DNA of 64,000 nucleotides from Colwellia sp. (lineage in GTDB: Bacteria; Pseudomonadota; Gammaproteobacteria; Enterobacterales; Alteromonadaceae): contig JABSOZ010000022.1 in assembly GCA_013215295.1 (NCBI GenBank), forward strand, positions 1-64,000. The letters are read 5' to 3'. The notes under the pieces were generated by a model. It was not told the DNA's origin, searched no databases, and saw only the letters and a program-made list of their open reading frames with translations. How positions within the stretch are numbered: the stretch's first letter is position 1; each line of letters starts with the position of its first letter. Position numbers and translations under genes: made by a program. Below, one piece after another: positions 1-8,864 of the stretch.

Positions 1-936
1 CTTCTCTCTTAATTCTTTCTCTTCTTTAAGTTCTTCGGCAGTTTTTTCTTCAAATTCATCTTCATATTCATCATCCCAATCTTCTTGTTACTCTTCATCT
101 TCATCATCATCAGCTTCATCATAATATTCATCTTCATACTCTTCATCTTCATCCGCTTCAAAATTATTATTGTGGTCAATGAAAAAAGTTCTGCTATCCC
201 TATAGCGTACTTGTTGACGGTCTTTACCAGAATCAATATCACTATAATTAAAAGCAACATAACCACCTAAAGTTTCTGCATCATTTTGAGCGACATATGC
301 GCCACTTAATCGTTGGCCAATATCTTCATCACCAATCTTTGTTTGTTCTGCTCGCGCTTCAAAAAAGCCAAGCCAATTTTTATCTTTAAATTTAGCGTCG
401 TCTAAAGGGCGTAAGGTTTGCATATCAACGCTGCCACCAATGCCTGATTCTACGGTATTTGCAAGAGGAGTTTTAGTCACAACAACCTGATGTACCACTT
501 CACTTGGCACAACGTTAAAGTTAAAGCTTCGTAAATCTTTACCTTCACCGGAACCTGAGCCCCAAGCTGAGCGACCATTTACGGTAGCAACAACGAATTG
601 TGAACCTAAACCACGAATACTGATCTGATCACCACGTGATCCTACCGTGTCTTCTTGTACTTGCACACCAGGCAACCTTTGCAGTGCTTCGGCAATACTG
701 TCATCTGAAAACGCACCTAGGTCTTCTGCGGTAATTGCTTCAACAATATTTTTAGCTGAAAGTTTAACCGCTTCGGCACGACGAAGACTTCCTTTAATGC
801 CAGTTACTTCAATAACCTCGATTTGATCTTCTTGGGCATTATTTTCTGTGGTTTCTGCAGCATATAAAGAAGTTGACATTATTGGAAATGTCAACAACAT
901 AGCAGCAGTTAAATTATTTACTTTGAATGATTTCAT
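1..936 (-). pseudogene. TonB-dependent receptor, N-terminal part, interrupted by an in-frame stop and running off the window
   Basis: An outer-membrane TonB-dependent receptor would import oligosaccharides. The start at 936 gives a signal peptide ending near SLYAAET, a spacer with the IEVIEVTG segment typical of these receptors, then a plug domain (about residues 45-165: EALQRLPGVQVQ, ISIRGLGSQF, GIGGSVDMQT) and the first barrel strands. Around residue 262 it enters a very acidic Asp/Glu/Tyr tract and meets TAA at 88-90. Reading on past that codon in the same frame gives more acidic sequence and then EELKEEKELRRK up to base 1 with no further stop. The simplest reading is therefore a single nonsense codon in an otherwise open gene, or a base-calling error in the repetitive tract. 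The barrel lies outside the window. An operator array lies upstream. Confidence 0.8.
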
Positions 937-1070
937 TCTACTTCTTCCCCTTGGATTTATATTAATAATTATATTTTTATTTATACTTATATTTAAACTA
1001 GTAATTTTCCAATACTAAGGCTTGTTATCCTTTCAATCATTTGATTGCAAGTCGTATCAGCTAACAAATA

Positions 1071-1181
1071 GATACCGGTGTTATTGTATACTGCAACCAT
1101 TGCCACCGGTGTCATTATATATATATAACAAGCTTCGCCACCGGTGTCAATTAAAATCACCTGTATTTGCCACCGGTGTCA
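1071..1181. promoter_or_regulatory. Cluster of LacI-type operator motifs upstream of the TonB receptor
   Basis: Four copies of the ACCGGTGT core occur here. They are a partial one at 1071-1084, TGCCACCGGTGTCA at 1101-1114, CGCCACCGGTGTCA at 1136-1149 and TGCCACCGGTGTCA at 1168-1181. Spacings are about 30-35 bp, near three helical turns. The cluster lies 135-245 bp upstream of the receptor start and continues into a tandem repeat carrying the same half-site. Control by one of the two LacI regulators of this window is inferred. Confidence 0.75.
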
Positions 1182-1292
1182 ATTGTAATTATCTAACCGG
1201 TGTCAATTGTAATTATCTAACCGGTGTCAATTGTAATTATCTAACCGGTGTCAATTGTAATTATCTAACCGGTGTTAATTGAAATTGTCTAG
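1173..1292. repeat. 24-bp tandem repeat, five copies, each carrying an operator half-site
   Basis: Units start at 1173, 1197, 1221, 1245 and 1269. The first four are essentially identical and the last has a few changes. Each begins CCGGTGTCAATTGTAATTAT and ends CTAA, so every junction restores ACCGGTGTCA, the right half of the LacI operator. The left half (TCTAACC) is poor. The + strand is open through the repeat as an eight-residue periodic peptide, but this is a product of the 24-bp period and not evidence for a gene. The array sits between the sulfatase stop and the receptor promoter. Confidence 0.9.
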
Positions 1293-1300
1293 ATGGTGTT

Positions 1301-2716
1301 TTAGTCTCCTGCTTGTTCCATAATAAGCTTAAGTTTTTGAACAATTTTGGGATGTTTATCTGCTATGTTTGTCGTTTCGCTTAAATCATTGTCAAGGTCA
1401 TATAGCTCAAGATCAGACTCAGGCGTGACTTTAACCATCTTCCAGTTTTTCAAGCGAAGCGCTTTTTTGATTGGTATCGTTTCATTCTGTTTAAACTCCC
1501 AATATAAAGGTCGTTCATTACCAACCGTTTCTCCCTGTAAGAAACTAGGTAAAATCGAGATACCGTCTACATTTTTAGGTGTATTTACCCCTGCAATTTC
1601 AGCAAAAGTTGGCAAAATGTCCCAAAAGGCAATTTGACTTTTTTCATCAACTGTACCGGCAGCGACTTTACCAGGCCAACGAACAATAAACGGCACTCTA
1701 ATTCCGCCTTCATATAAATCTCGTTTTATACCCCTAAGTTCGCCATTAGCATTAAAGAAGTCAGGATCTGAACCTTCTTCTCTTGCTGCACCATTGTCTG
1801 AGGTAAAAATGACCATGGTATTATCTGCTATACCTTGTGCTTCAAGTTCTGCCATTATTTTTCCGACATATTCGTCTAATCTCGAAACCATAGCGGCGTA
1901 TGTTGCTCTAGGTTGTTCAATCAAAGGTAAATTATTTTTAGACTGATATGGCGTTTCTTCGAACTTATCTTTATATTTTGCGAAGTGACGGTCATCCGCG
2001 TATAACTCAGTGTGCGGTAACAAAGACGGTAAATATAAGAAAAATGGCTTATCTTTATTTTTCTGAATAAACTGAACGGTTTCAGTTAAAAACAAATCTT
2101 GAGAATAGGTATTTCTTAACCCTAATTCATTTTCATTGTAGTTAACCATATTATCGTTACGCCACAAGTGAGCAGGGAAATAATAGTGCGCTTTATGTTG
2201 GTTTATATAACCAAAGAAATAGTCCCAACCTTGTTTGCTTGGTGACCCTGTTGTGCCGGGCTCGCCCAAACCCCATTTACCGATCATACCCGTTGTATAA
2301 CCCGCGCCTTTTAAAACTTCCGCAATGGTTACATCTTCATCATTTAACGGAATTCGTTCGCCGGTTGACGATTTGTTTAATCTGACCGTAGTATGCCCAG
2401 TATGTTGTCCAGTCATTAATACACTTCGTGATGGAGCACAAACTGTTGAACCGGCATATGCTTGGGTAAAACGTAAGCCCTCATTTGCTAATTTATCAAG
2501 TGCTGGCGTTTCTATTATTTTTTGTCCGTAACTACCAATCTGAGCATAACCAAGATCATCGGCCATAATAAAAATTATATTGGGCTTATTAACCTTAGAT
2601 AATTCAGCTGAATTATCTGTTTGTTTTTCTGATTGTTTTTTTGGACTGTTCGCGTCGCAAGAAAATAATGAGGTGCAACAAAGTAATGTTACAACGATAT
2701 AGTGAAATTTAGGCAC
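1301..2716 (-). CDS. Sulfatase (type I, formylglycine-dependent), predicted lipoprotein
   Basis: Removes sulfate esters from polysaccharide or oligosaccharide substrates. The sequence begins with a signal peptide and lipobox (SLFSC, Cys20). The sulfatase fold opens at NIIFIMADDLG with metal-binding Asp53/Asp54, and the C-A-P-S-R motif supplies Cys93, which is matured to formylglycine. IFTSDNGA and the later GGIRVPF motif fit the S1 family. The 471-residue length is normal. A perfect operator lies upstream at 2881-2894, which ties it to the local regulon. The exact subfamily and sulfated sugar cannot be told from sequence. An anaerobic or FGE-type maturase is not in the window. Confidence 0.9.
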   Translation of the reverse strand: MPKFHYIVVTLLCCTSLFSCDANSPKKQSEKQTDNSAELSKVNKPNIIFIMADDLGYAQIGSYGQKIIETPALDKLANEGLRFTQAYAGSTVCAPSRSVLMTGQHTGHTTVRLNKSSTGERIPLNDEDVTIAEVLKGAGYTTGMIGKWGLGEPGTTGSPSKQGWDYFFGYINQHKAHYYFPAHLWRNDNMVNYNENELGLRNTYSQDLFLTETVQFIQKNKDKPFFLYLPSLLPHTELYADDRHFAKYKDKFEETPYQSKNNLPLIEQPRATYAAMVSRLDEYVGKIMAELEAQGIADNTMVIFTSDNGAAREEGSDPDFFNANGELRGIKRDLYEGGIRVPFIVRWPGKVAAGTVDEKSQIAFWDILPTFAEIAGVNTPKNVDGISILPSFLQGETVGNERPLYWEFKQNETIPIKKALRLKNWKMVKVTPESDLELYDLDNDLSETTNIADKHPKIVQKLKLIMEQAGD

Positions 2717-2880
2717 TTTTGGCTCCTTTTTTCTATGATTTTATAGTGTACTTTGGGTATTCATCGTACTTTATCTAAAAAATGATATGCCGTAAGCTAC
2801 GAATATATCACCACTGGATAAGCATAATCTATTCCCGACAAACCTTAACAAACTAAATATTAATAGATGCTATGCCTGAC

Positions 2881-2894
2881 TGACACCGGTGTCA
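2881..2894. promoter_or_regulatory. LacI-type operator, perfect palindrome TGACACCGGTGTCA
   Basis: A perfect 14-bp palindrome between the LacI-1 stop and the sulfatase start. It lies about 165 bp upstream of the sulfatase, which it most likely controls. Confidence 0.8.
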
Positions 2895-2933
2895 AAACAC
2901 TATACATGTAAGCTGTATCTGTTACAAATTTAA

Positions 2934-2960
2934 TTTGTATTTGTATTTGTATTTGTATTT
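2934..2960. repeat. Hexanucleotide microsatellite (TTTGTA)n
   Basis: About four and a half copies of TTTGTA directly abut, and reach into, the stop codon of the LacI-1 gene. No function is evident. The tract could vary in length by slippage. Confidence 0.8.
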
Positions 2961-4023
2961 ATGATGCTTTCTTAGTGGAGTTTCTAACAACAAGTTCGGG
3001 CAGTATCTCGATAACTTCATTTGAATTAGTATTATTACTACCAAGTTGCACAAGTAACTTATTAGCTGCCATCTGTCCCATCTGTATAGCTGACTGATGA
3101 ATGGTGGTCAAATCAGGCCAAACAACCGTTGCTATAGCGCTATCATCAAAACCAGCTATCGACAACTGTTCAGGAATACTTATATTTAACATTGAAGCAG
3201 CCCGCATAACGCCTAACGCCATAAAGTCGTTACTTGCAAAAATAGCAGTAGGGTTTGGCTTCATAGCAAGTAACTTATTTCCTGATTGTATACCGGACTC
3301 AAAGGTGTTTTCACCTTTTATGATCAGGTCTGCTTGGATGGGTAAATTATACTTTTGCATAATTTTGCAAAAACCTTGATATTTTTGCTCGGTAGAAAGG
3401 TTACACTCGGGGCCTTTAATAAAGCCAATATTCCTATGACCTATTGATACAAGGTATTCTGTCATTAGCTCTGCGCCGAGTTTATCATTTGAAATGACTG
3501 TTTTTTCTTCGATATCAATCTTTTTTGGTGAAATTCTTACGTAAGGCACCTGGTCGTTCTCTAATCGTTTTGCGAGCTCATCAATTTGAGATATAGGTGA
3601 CAACAGAATAATGCCATCAACACGAGCTCTGGTTGCAAAGTCACAAACTTCTTCAATTAAATGTTCACTATTAAAATCACCTGGATGCATAATCAATTCG
3701 TAACCAGTTCCTTTACAAGCTTTCAAAACACCTTTTTGAATATCTGAAATATATAAAACATTAGGGTTATCATAGACAAGCCCTACGATAAAAGAACGTT
3801 TAAAAGCCAATCCTCTAGCTTGAGGATCAGGAACGTAATTCAATTTTTTCATCACAGCGGTAACTTTTTCTCGAGTAGCATCACTAACAGATGGCGAGTT
3901 ATTGAGCACTCTAGAAGCAGTTTTTTTTGATACGCCAGCCAGATTAGCTACATCATTAATTGTTGGCTTTTTCTTTTTTTTACTGGGTACAATATTCATA
4001 CTAGTAGTTATTTTCCTCATCAA
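2959..4023 (-). CDS. LacI-family transcriptional regulator (LacI-1)
   Basis: A sugar-responsive repressor. The N-terminal helix-turn-helix is TINDVANLAGVSKKTASRVL with hinge QARGLA, followed by a periplasmic-binding-protein-like effector domain (GIILLSP, IGFIKGP, ASNDFMALGV, AGFDDSAIA). The recognition-helix residues equivalent to LacI 17, 18 and 22 are Lys33, Lys34 and Arg38. The start is uncertain, because Met1, Met2 and Met9 are all possible and a Lys-rich leader precedes the domain. It is divergent from the DUF1961-PL1 gene with two operators in the gap, so autoregulation is likely. It is paralogous to the regulator at 44458-45486 and to a remnant at 19616-19800. The ligand is inferred to be a pectin-derived sugar acid. 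Confidence 0.93.
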   Translation of the reverse strand: MMRKITTSMNIVPSKKKKKPTINDVANLAGVSKKTASRVLNNSPSVSDATREKVTAVMKKLNYVPDPQARGLAFKRSFIVGLVYDNPNVLYISDIQKGVLKACKGTGYELIMHPGDFNSEHLIEEVCDFATRARVDGIILLSPISQIDELAKRLENDQVPYVRISPKKIDIEEKTVISNDKLGAELMTEYLVSIGHRNIGFIKGPECNLSTEQKYQGFCKIMQKYNLPIQADLIIKGENTFESGIQSGNKLLAMKPNPTAIFASNDFMALGVMRAASMLNISIPEQLSIAGFDDSAIATVVWPDLTTIHQSAIQMGQMAANKLLVQLGSNNTNSNEVIEILPELVVRNSTKKAS

Positions 4024-4048
4024 TCAAATGATAATATACAACGATAAT

Positions 4049-4062
4049 TGCCACCGGTGTCT
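4049..4062. promoter_or_regulatory. LacI-type operator TGCCACCGGTGTCT
   Basis: Located 26 bp upstream of the LacI-1 start, in the divergent gap to the pectate lyase gene. The position suits autorepression of LacI-1. Confidence 0.7.
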
Positions 4063-4168
4063 TTTGATATTTAAAAGCACGTTTGTTAAGACTTTTACAC
4101 TATATTACAATTGATTGTAAGATATTGCGTAATTTAAGTATACATATTAATTTTTTTTAACCATAATA

Positions 4169-4182
4169 TGACACCGGTGTCT
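4169..4182. promoter_or_regulatory. LacI-type operator TGACACCGGTGTCT
   Basis: Thirteen of fourteen positions match the perfect palindrome. It lies 24 bp before the start codon of the DUF1961-PL1 gene, where a bound repressor would block transcription. Confidence 0.78.
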
Positions 4183-4205
4183 CACTTATGATTTGTTAAC
4201 TTAAT

Positions 4206-6353
4206 ATGAAAATTTATCTTGCGCTACTTTTATCTCTTTCAGTTGGGCTATTTAGCTGCACTAACTTATTTACTAAAGCTCACACAGACAAAAGCCAAAT
4301 AAGATTTGCAGATTTAAATTCTATGGACTGGTCAGAAGTCTTTTATGACACTGGCACACAACAGTGGAATAGCAAATGGACCTTAGACGGGCTTAAAGCA
4401 AAAGTACTGAATAACGAAGACGGTATGGAGTTCATCGCCGGACCTGTTGCTAAAGAGGCAGCAAGCCACTCTGTTTTGTGGACCAAAGAAAACTTTACTG
4501 GTGATTTAAAAATTGAATATGACTATACACGAACAGACGAAGCAACGCGGTTTGTGAATATTCTTTATATTGAAGCTACCGGTAATGAAGAAGCAGGCTT
4601 TCCCAACGATATCGCAACCTGGGCAGACCAAAGAACGACACCAGCGATGAGTGAGTACTTCAATAAAATGAATACTTATCATATTAGTTACGCTGCATTT
4701 GGTGGAAAATCAAATCCTGACGGCTCAGACTATATTCGTGCTCGCCGTTACATGCCTCATTTAGGCAAAGGTTTAAATGGCACAGAGATATTACCTGACC
4801 CCTGTCTGAAAACAGAATTATTTAAGCCCGGTGTCCTACATCACATTACGGTTATTAAAAAGCATAATGAACTTTATATGCAGATAAAAAACAGTAAAAA
4901 AGAACTCTTATGCTCATGGAAAAACACAGAGTTTCCGCATATTACCGAAGGTAGAATTGGCTTACGCCATATGGCTACAAGAAGTGCCCGTTATAAAAAC
5001 TTTCGTATTTCAACCATTAAACAGCCAGAAAAACAGCTTGCCTTTCCATCAGCTGAAGGGTTTGGAGCTCATGCTAAAGGTGGACGAGGTGGCGATGTTT
5101 ATCATGTAACAAACCTAAAAAATGATGGTAAGGGTTCACTACGATACGGGTTAGAAAAACAGCAAGGACCTAGAACAATCGTTTTTGATGTTTCCGGTAA
5201 CATCATGATTAACAAGAAACTTGCTATAAGGAAAGCTAATTTAACTATAGCTGGACAAACGGCTCCTGATCCTGGAGTCACTGTGGGTGGATATCCATTC
5301 CAAGTAGGGGCAGACGATGTCATCGTTCGATATTTAAGGTTTCGCCTAGGTGATATTAATAAGCAGCAAAAGGATGCAGTCTCAATAAATAGCGGAAACA
5401 ACATTATTATTGACCATGTATCTGCAAGTTGGTCTATTGATGAAACGTTTTCATCTCAGGGAAATAAGTTGGACAACCTTACAATACAGTGGTCGATGAT
5501 CACTGAAAGTTTAAAGAACTCCTATCATAAGAAAGGAGCTCATGGTTATGGCGGCATTCTAGGCGGACTAAGGCAGTCTGTTCATCATAATTTGTATGCT
5601 CACCATTCAAGCCGTAACCCTAAAGTAACTGGACGTAGACATACAGAAACCGATTTTAGAAATAATGTGATCTACAACTGGGGCTTCAATAGCAACTATG
5701 ATGGCACCAAGTCTCACATCAACTGGGTAAATAATTATTACAAACCAGGGCCTGGTACCGAAGATAAAGTTAACCAACGAATATTTCGTTTAAGTAATGG
5801 AGAAATCTCAAGCGGAAACAAAAATTTCGAGTGGTCAAATACATTTACCACTTCACTTTATGCCGAAGGCAACTATATGGAAGGCTCTGTAAAAGTTACC
5901 AACGATAACTGGGATGGAGGCATAGATTTCGACAACGGTGCCTCGGAAATACTCCATAGAGCAAAGCAACCTTTCGCATTTCCTGTAATCACAGAACAAA
6001 CGGCAATAAACGCCTACCCTCTTGTACTAGCTAAGGCGGGCGCCTCTTTGTTTCGTGATTCTGTTGATAGCCGAATCATTAACGAGGTTAAATCAGCAAC
6101 AACGACCTTTGGTGATAACGGTTTTATTGACTCCCAGGATGACGTAGGGGGCTATCCACAGTTAGCAGAAAATAAACGATCTGCCAATTTTGATACCGAT
6201 CAAGACGGCATGCCTGATGCGTGGGAAGTTATCAATAACCTAGATCCAAAAAATGACAGTGATAGAAATGGAGACAGTGATGCAGACGGTTATACCAATT
6301 TGGAAGAATATCTAAATTCAATCACCAAGACGGAATTAGCTGAAGTTAACTAA
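4206..6353 (+). CDS. DUF1961 domain fused to PL1-type pectate lyase, lipoprotein
   Basis: Predicted to cleave polygalacturonate by beta-elimination at the cell surface. The lipobox is LFSC (Cys18). Residues about 35-272 match the DUF1961 family of concanavalin-like proteins (ending RIGLRHMATRSARYKNFRI), the family of Bacillus subtilis YesU in its rhamnogalacturonan operon. From about residue 278 a PL1-type beta-helix begins (FPSAEGFGAHAKGGRGG, IIDHVSASWSIDE, HHNLYAHHSSRNPK), and its C-terminal half closely resembles the lyase at 7279-8715. The tail has DTDQDGMPDAWE and DSDADGYTNLEEYL, which are calcium-binding repeats of the thrombospondin-3/dockerin type. It is the first gene of an operon-like run with the next two, and an operator lies just upstream. 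The role of the DUF1961 domain is unknown. Confidence 0.88.
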   Translation: MKIYLALLLSLSVGLFSCTNLFTKAHTDKSQIRFADLNSMDWSEVFYDTGTQQWNSKWTLDGLKAKVLNNEDGMEFIAGPVAKEAASHSVLWTKENFTGDLKIEYDYTRTDEATRFVNILYIEATGNEEAGFPNDIATWADQRTTPAMSEYFNKMNTYHISYAAFGGKSNPDGSDYIRARRYMPHLGKGLNGTEILPDPCLKTELFKPGVLHHITVIKKHNELYMQIKNSKKELLCSWKNTEFPHITEGRIGLRHMATRSARYKNFRISTIKQPEKQLAFPSAEGFGAHAKGGRGGDVYHVTNLKNDGKGSLRYGLEKQQGPRTIVFDVSGNIMINKKLAIRKANLTIAGQTAPDPGVTVGGYPFQVGADDVIVRYLRFRLGDINKQQKDAVSINSGNNIIIDHVSASWSIDETFSSQGNKLDNLTIQWSMITESLKNSYHKKGAHGYGGILGGLRQSVHHNLYAHHSSRNPKVTGRRHTETDFRNNVIYNWGFNSNYDGTKSHINWVNNYYKPGPGTEDKVNQRIFRLSNGEISSGNKNFEWSNTFTTSLYAEGNYMEGSVKVTNDNWDGGIDFDNGASEILHRAKQPFAFPVITEQTAINAYPLVLAKAGASLFRDSVDSRIINEVKSATTTFGDNGFIDSQDDVGGYPQLAENKRSANFDTDQDGMPDAWEVINNLDPKNDSDRNGDSDADGYTNLEEYLNSITKTELAEVN

Positions 6354-6354
6354 C

Positions 6355-7254
6355 ATGAATCAAAACAATAATAATCTGTGGTTATCTGAAAAAGATAAGT
6401 TAGATGTTGAACTAATTGATCAGGGGATTACCCCGATAGAGCTTGCTAGTGAAGCGGCTGTTGGTCAAGCAATGTTAGACGAACTTTATAGTACTGCCGC
6501 ATCCAAATCAGGTGATATTAATATAGCGCTTCTTGGCGGTAGAGGCGCTCAGGAATTACATCGTTTACTCGGTGAATTGTCGAAATCTACCCAGGCAGAT
6601 GCCCTACTGTCGAGGCTAAACGTTTTCACTCAAGATGCCCTTGCACCCATGAAAATGAATAATGGACTTAGTTTTGTTAGAGACTTTGAACGGATACTCG
6701 GTGATGAATTTTTTAAGAAAATAAAAAGTTTCACTCCTATGCAAACAGATGTAGAAGATCTGAAATCCGGACTCATTAACTATTTAAATAAGCTCGATAC
6801 TCTTGGCGGTCTAGATATATTTTTTATTGGCCATGGACCGGAAGAAAATCAAGCATCACATCTCGCCTATATTAAGCCCTGCTCTGGTGCACAAAGTTAT
6901 CATATGGCAGGAATCATTCCGATATCCACCAGTATTTTGGATCACCATATTAGCAAATTTAAAGCAGGAGGAAGCTTACCAAGCAAAGAGGATGAAAGTG
7001 AATGTAGAGCAGCACAATATATTCTTACCTTAGGTCCCGCTGCAATTTTAAAGGCAAAAAAGATCGTTCAATCAGTAGTCGATGCCGATACCGCTCCGGC
7101 AAAAGTTCAAACCTATGCCAAGGTGCTTAACACCCAGTTGAGTTTGAACAAAGATGAAGCTTATCATCAGTTGAACAACAACCCGGGGTTATGGATAAGG
7201 CTTCACCCGAATGTAAAATCATTTGTACTTCCCAATGTGCTTGTCGATGCTTAA
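6355..7254 (+). CDS. NagB/6-phosphogluconolactonase-like (glucosamine-6-phosphate isomerase fold) protein
   Basis: The product has no signal peptide, so it is probably cytoplasmic. It carries features of the NagB/RpiA/6-phosphogluconolactonase superfamily: NIALLGGRGAQELHRLL near residue 56, LDIFFIGHGPEENQASHLAY near 160 (family consensus GhGxDGHxAs) and LTLGPAAILKAKKI near 226 (consensus tlG..tIl.Ak). The catalytic Asp and His pattern is altered relative to true NagB, so the substrate is unclear. Deamination, lactone hydrolysis or isomerisation of a sugar acid phosphate are all possible. The ATG follows the stop of the upstream lyase after one base and the next lyase follows closely, so it is translationally linked to pectin degradation. 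Confidence 0.75.
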   Translation: MNQNNNNLWLSEKDKLDVELIDQGITPIELASEAAVGQAMLDELYSTAASKSGDINIALLGGRGAQELHRLLGELSKSTQADALLSRLNVFTQDALAPMKMNNGLSFVRDFERILGDEFFKKIKSFTPMQTDVEDLKSGLINYLNKLDTLGGLDIFFIGHGPEENQASHLAYIKPCSGAQSYHMAGIIPISTSILDHHISKFKAGGSLPSKEDESECRAAQYILTLGPAAILKAKKIVQSVVDADTAPAKVQTYAKVLNTQLSLNKDEAYHQLNNNPGLWIRLHPNVKSFVLPNVLVDA

Positions 7255-7278
7255 ATTGATTAAATGAAGGCGATTTTT

Positions 7279-8715
7279 ATGAAGGCAATTTTTAAATTTA
7301 TGTTGAATTCTTTAAGCAAACTACCAATACTTTTTAGCGCATTATTATTTGCTTGTGGCGGCGACTCTGCTAATCAAGTTGACGGCTCTGTGAAACAAGG
7401 TGAAGAACCTCCCGCAATACCTACGGGAGTTCTTGCATTTCCTGGCGCAGAGGGCTTTGGACGATACGCTGTAGGGGGCCGAGGAGGAGATGTTTATCAT
7501 GTAACCAATTTAGACAATGACGGAGAAGGCTCCTTACGATACGGAGTGGTAACAGCTGCAGGCCCTCGAACCATAGTCTTTGATATTTCAGGAACAATTT
7601 TATTGAGGAGCAGATTGAAACTCGACTCTGCTTATATGACAATTGCTGGTCAAACTGCACCAGGTGACGGCATAACCTTAAGTGGAAATAGCTTAATAAT
7701 AGACGCTGATCACATAATTGTACGATTCATTCGCTCACGTTTAGGCGATACCTTAAATGTTGAAGCTGATGCAATTTCTGTTGTTGGCGGTTCCAATATT
7801 ATTATTGATCATTCAACGGCGAGTTGGTCGGTAGACGAAGTTTTCTCGAATCAGTCTGATTTTGTAGATTTAATGACGCTACAGTGGAGTATTGTTTCCG
7901 AGAGTTTACACAATTCGCTTCATGAAAAAGGCGCGCATGGTTACGGTGGCATTATTGGCGCTAAAAGACAAACATATCACCATAACCTTTTTGCTCACCA
8001 TAGTTCTCGAAACCCCAAAATAACCTGGCGTCGCCATACTAAAGTCGACTTTAGCAACAATGTCATTTATAACTGGGGCTTTATGAGTTGCTACGATGGC
8101 ACATCGACTCACGCCAACTGGACAAATAATTATTACAAAGCCGGCCCGGCAACCGATGCCACTGTAAACTCTCTTATTTTTAGAGTCGACAACAAGCCAG
8201 ACGCGCCTGATTTTGCAACATATGGTACACAATTTTATATTTCAGGAAATGTTGTTGAAGGCAATCAAATCGTATCAAGTGATAACTGGCAAGGTGTAAC
8301 CTATAAAGATGATGCCACAGAAGAAGCTGTGCGAGCACAACAAGCTTTTGACTACCCTAAGATAACAGAAACATCTGCAGAACAGGCATTCAGTGATGTA
8401 CTTGATTATGCCGGTGCTTCGCTGATACGCGATGATGTAGATAACCGTGTGGTTGAAGAAGCGAGAACGGGTACTGCAGCAATGGGAATAAATGGACTTA
8501 TAGATTCTCAAGACGATGTTGGTGGATGGCCAGAGCTTGAATCATTGCCAGCACCGCTTGATACCGACCAAGATGGCATGCCAGATCAATGGGAAGATGA
8601 ACATGCCCTCGATATAATGGATATTACTGATAGAAATAATGACACTGATGGCGATGGTTATACTGAATTAGAAGAATATTTAAATAGTATTGTTAGCAGC
8701 ACTTTTCCTCAATGA
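7279..8715 (+). CDS. PL1-type pectate lyase, lipoprotein
   Basis: A surface or periplasmic pectate lyase. A lipobox (LLFACGG) follows the signal peptide. The catalytic beta-helix carries AEGFGRYAVGGRGGDVYHVT, IIDHSTASWSVDE, GAHGYGGIIG and HHNLFAHHSSRNPKITWRRH. The tail repeats DTDQDGMPDQWE and DTDGDGYTELEEYL are likely calcium sites. It is strongly similar to residues 278-715 of the fusion protein at 4206, so the two arose by duplication. Two in-frame starts exist, ATG 7264 and ATG 7279, which duplicate the peptide MKAIF. The second has GAAGG at an 8-nt spacing and is preferred. It is the third gene of the run that starts at 4206. Confidence 0.9.
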   Translation: MKAIFKFMLNSLSKLPILFSALLFACGGDSANQVDGSVKQGEEPPAIPTGVLAFPGAEGFGRYAVGGRGGDVYHVTNLDNDGEGSLRYGVVTAAGPRTIVFDISGTILLRSRLKLDSAYMTIAGQTAPGDGITLSGNSLIIDADHIIVRFIRSRLGDTLNVEADAISVVGGSNIIIDHSTASWSVDEVFSNQSDFVDLMTLQWSIVSESLHNSLHEKGAHGYGGIIGAKRQTYHHNLFAHHSSRNPKITWRRHTKVDFSNNVIYNWGFMSCYDGTSTHANWTNNYYKAGPATDATVNSLIFRVDNKPDAPDFATYGTQFYISGNVVEGNQIVSSDNWQGVTYKDDATEEAVRAQQAFDYPKITETSAEQAFSDVLDYAGASLIRDDVDNRVVEEARTGTAAMGINGLIDSQDDVGGWPELESLPAPLDTDQDGMPDQWEDEHALDIMDITDRNNDTDGDGYTELEEYLNSIVSSTFPQ

Positions 8716-8864
8716 AGTAGCCTATAGTATTAACTAGGCTTTGCAGTAGCTTTTTAGCCCTTTATACAAGGTAGAGCAGCCTTCAAGGCCGCCCCTTATT
8801 GCTCTTTGTTTCCAAAAAAATGGCATTAAGTGTGGTAAAAATAAAGACAAGGAGCAAAGCAAAC

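Noticed and set aside
9-266. Minus-strand ORF rich in Met and Lys over the acidic tract
   Set aside because: It is the shifted frame of the GAA/GAT-rich receptor tract, with low-complexity composition and no start signal.
1022-1282. An 86-codon open frame on the + strand through the 24-bp repeats
   Set aside because: Its eight-residue repeating peptide is a by-product of the 24-bp period over operator sequence. It has no ribosome-binding site or homology.
1173-1292. CRISPR array
   Set aside because: The repeats are directly contiguous with no spacers, only 24 bp long, and no cas genes are nearby. The operator half-site explains the unit.
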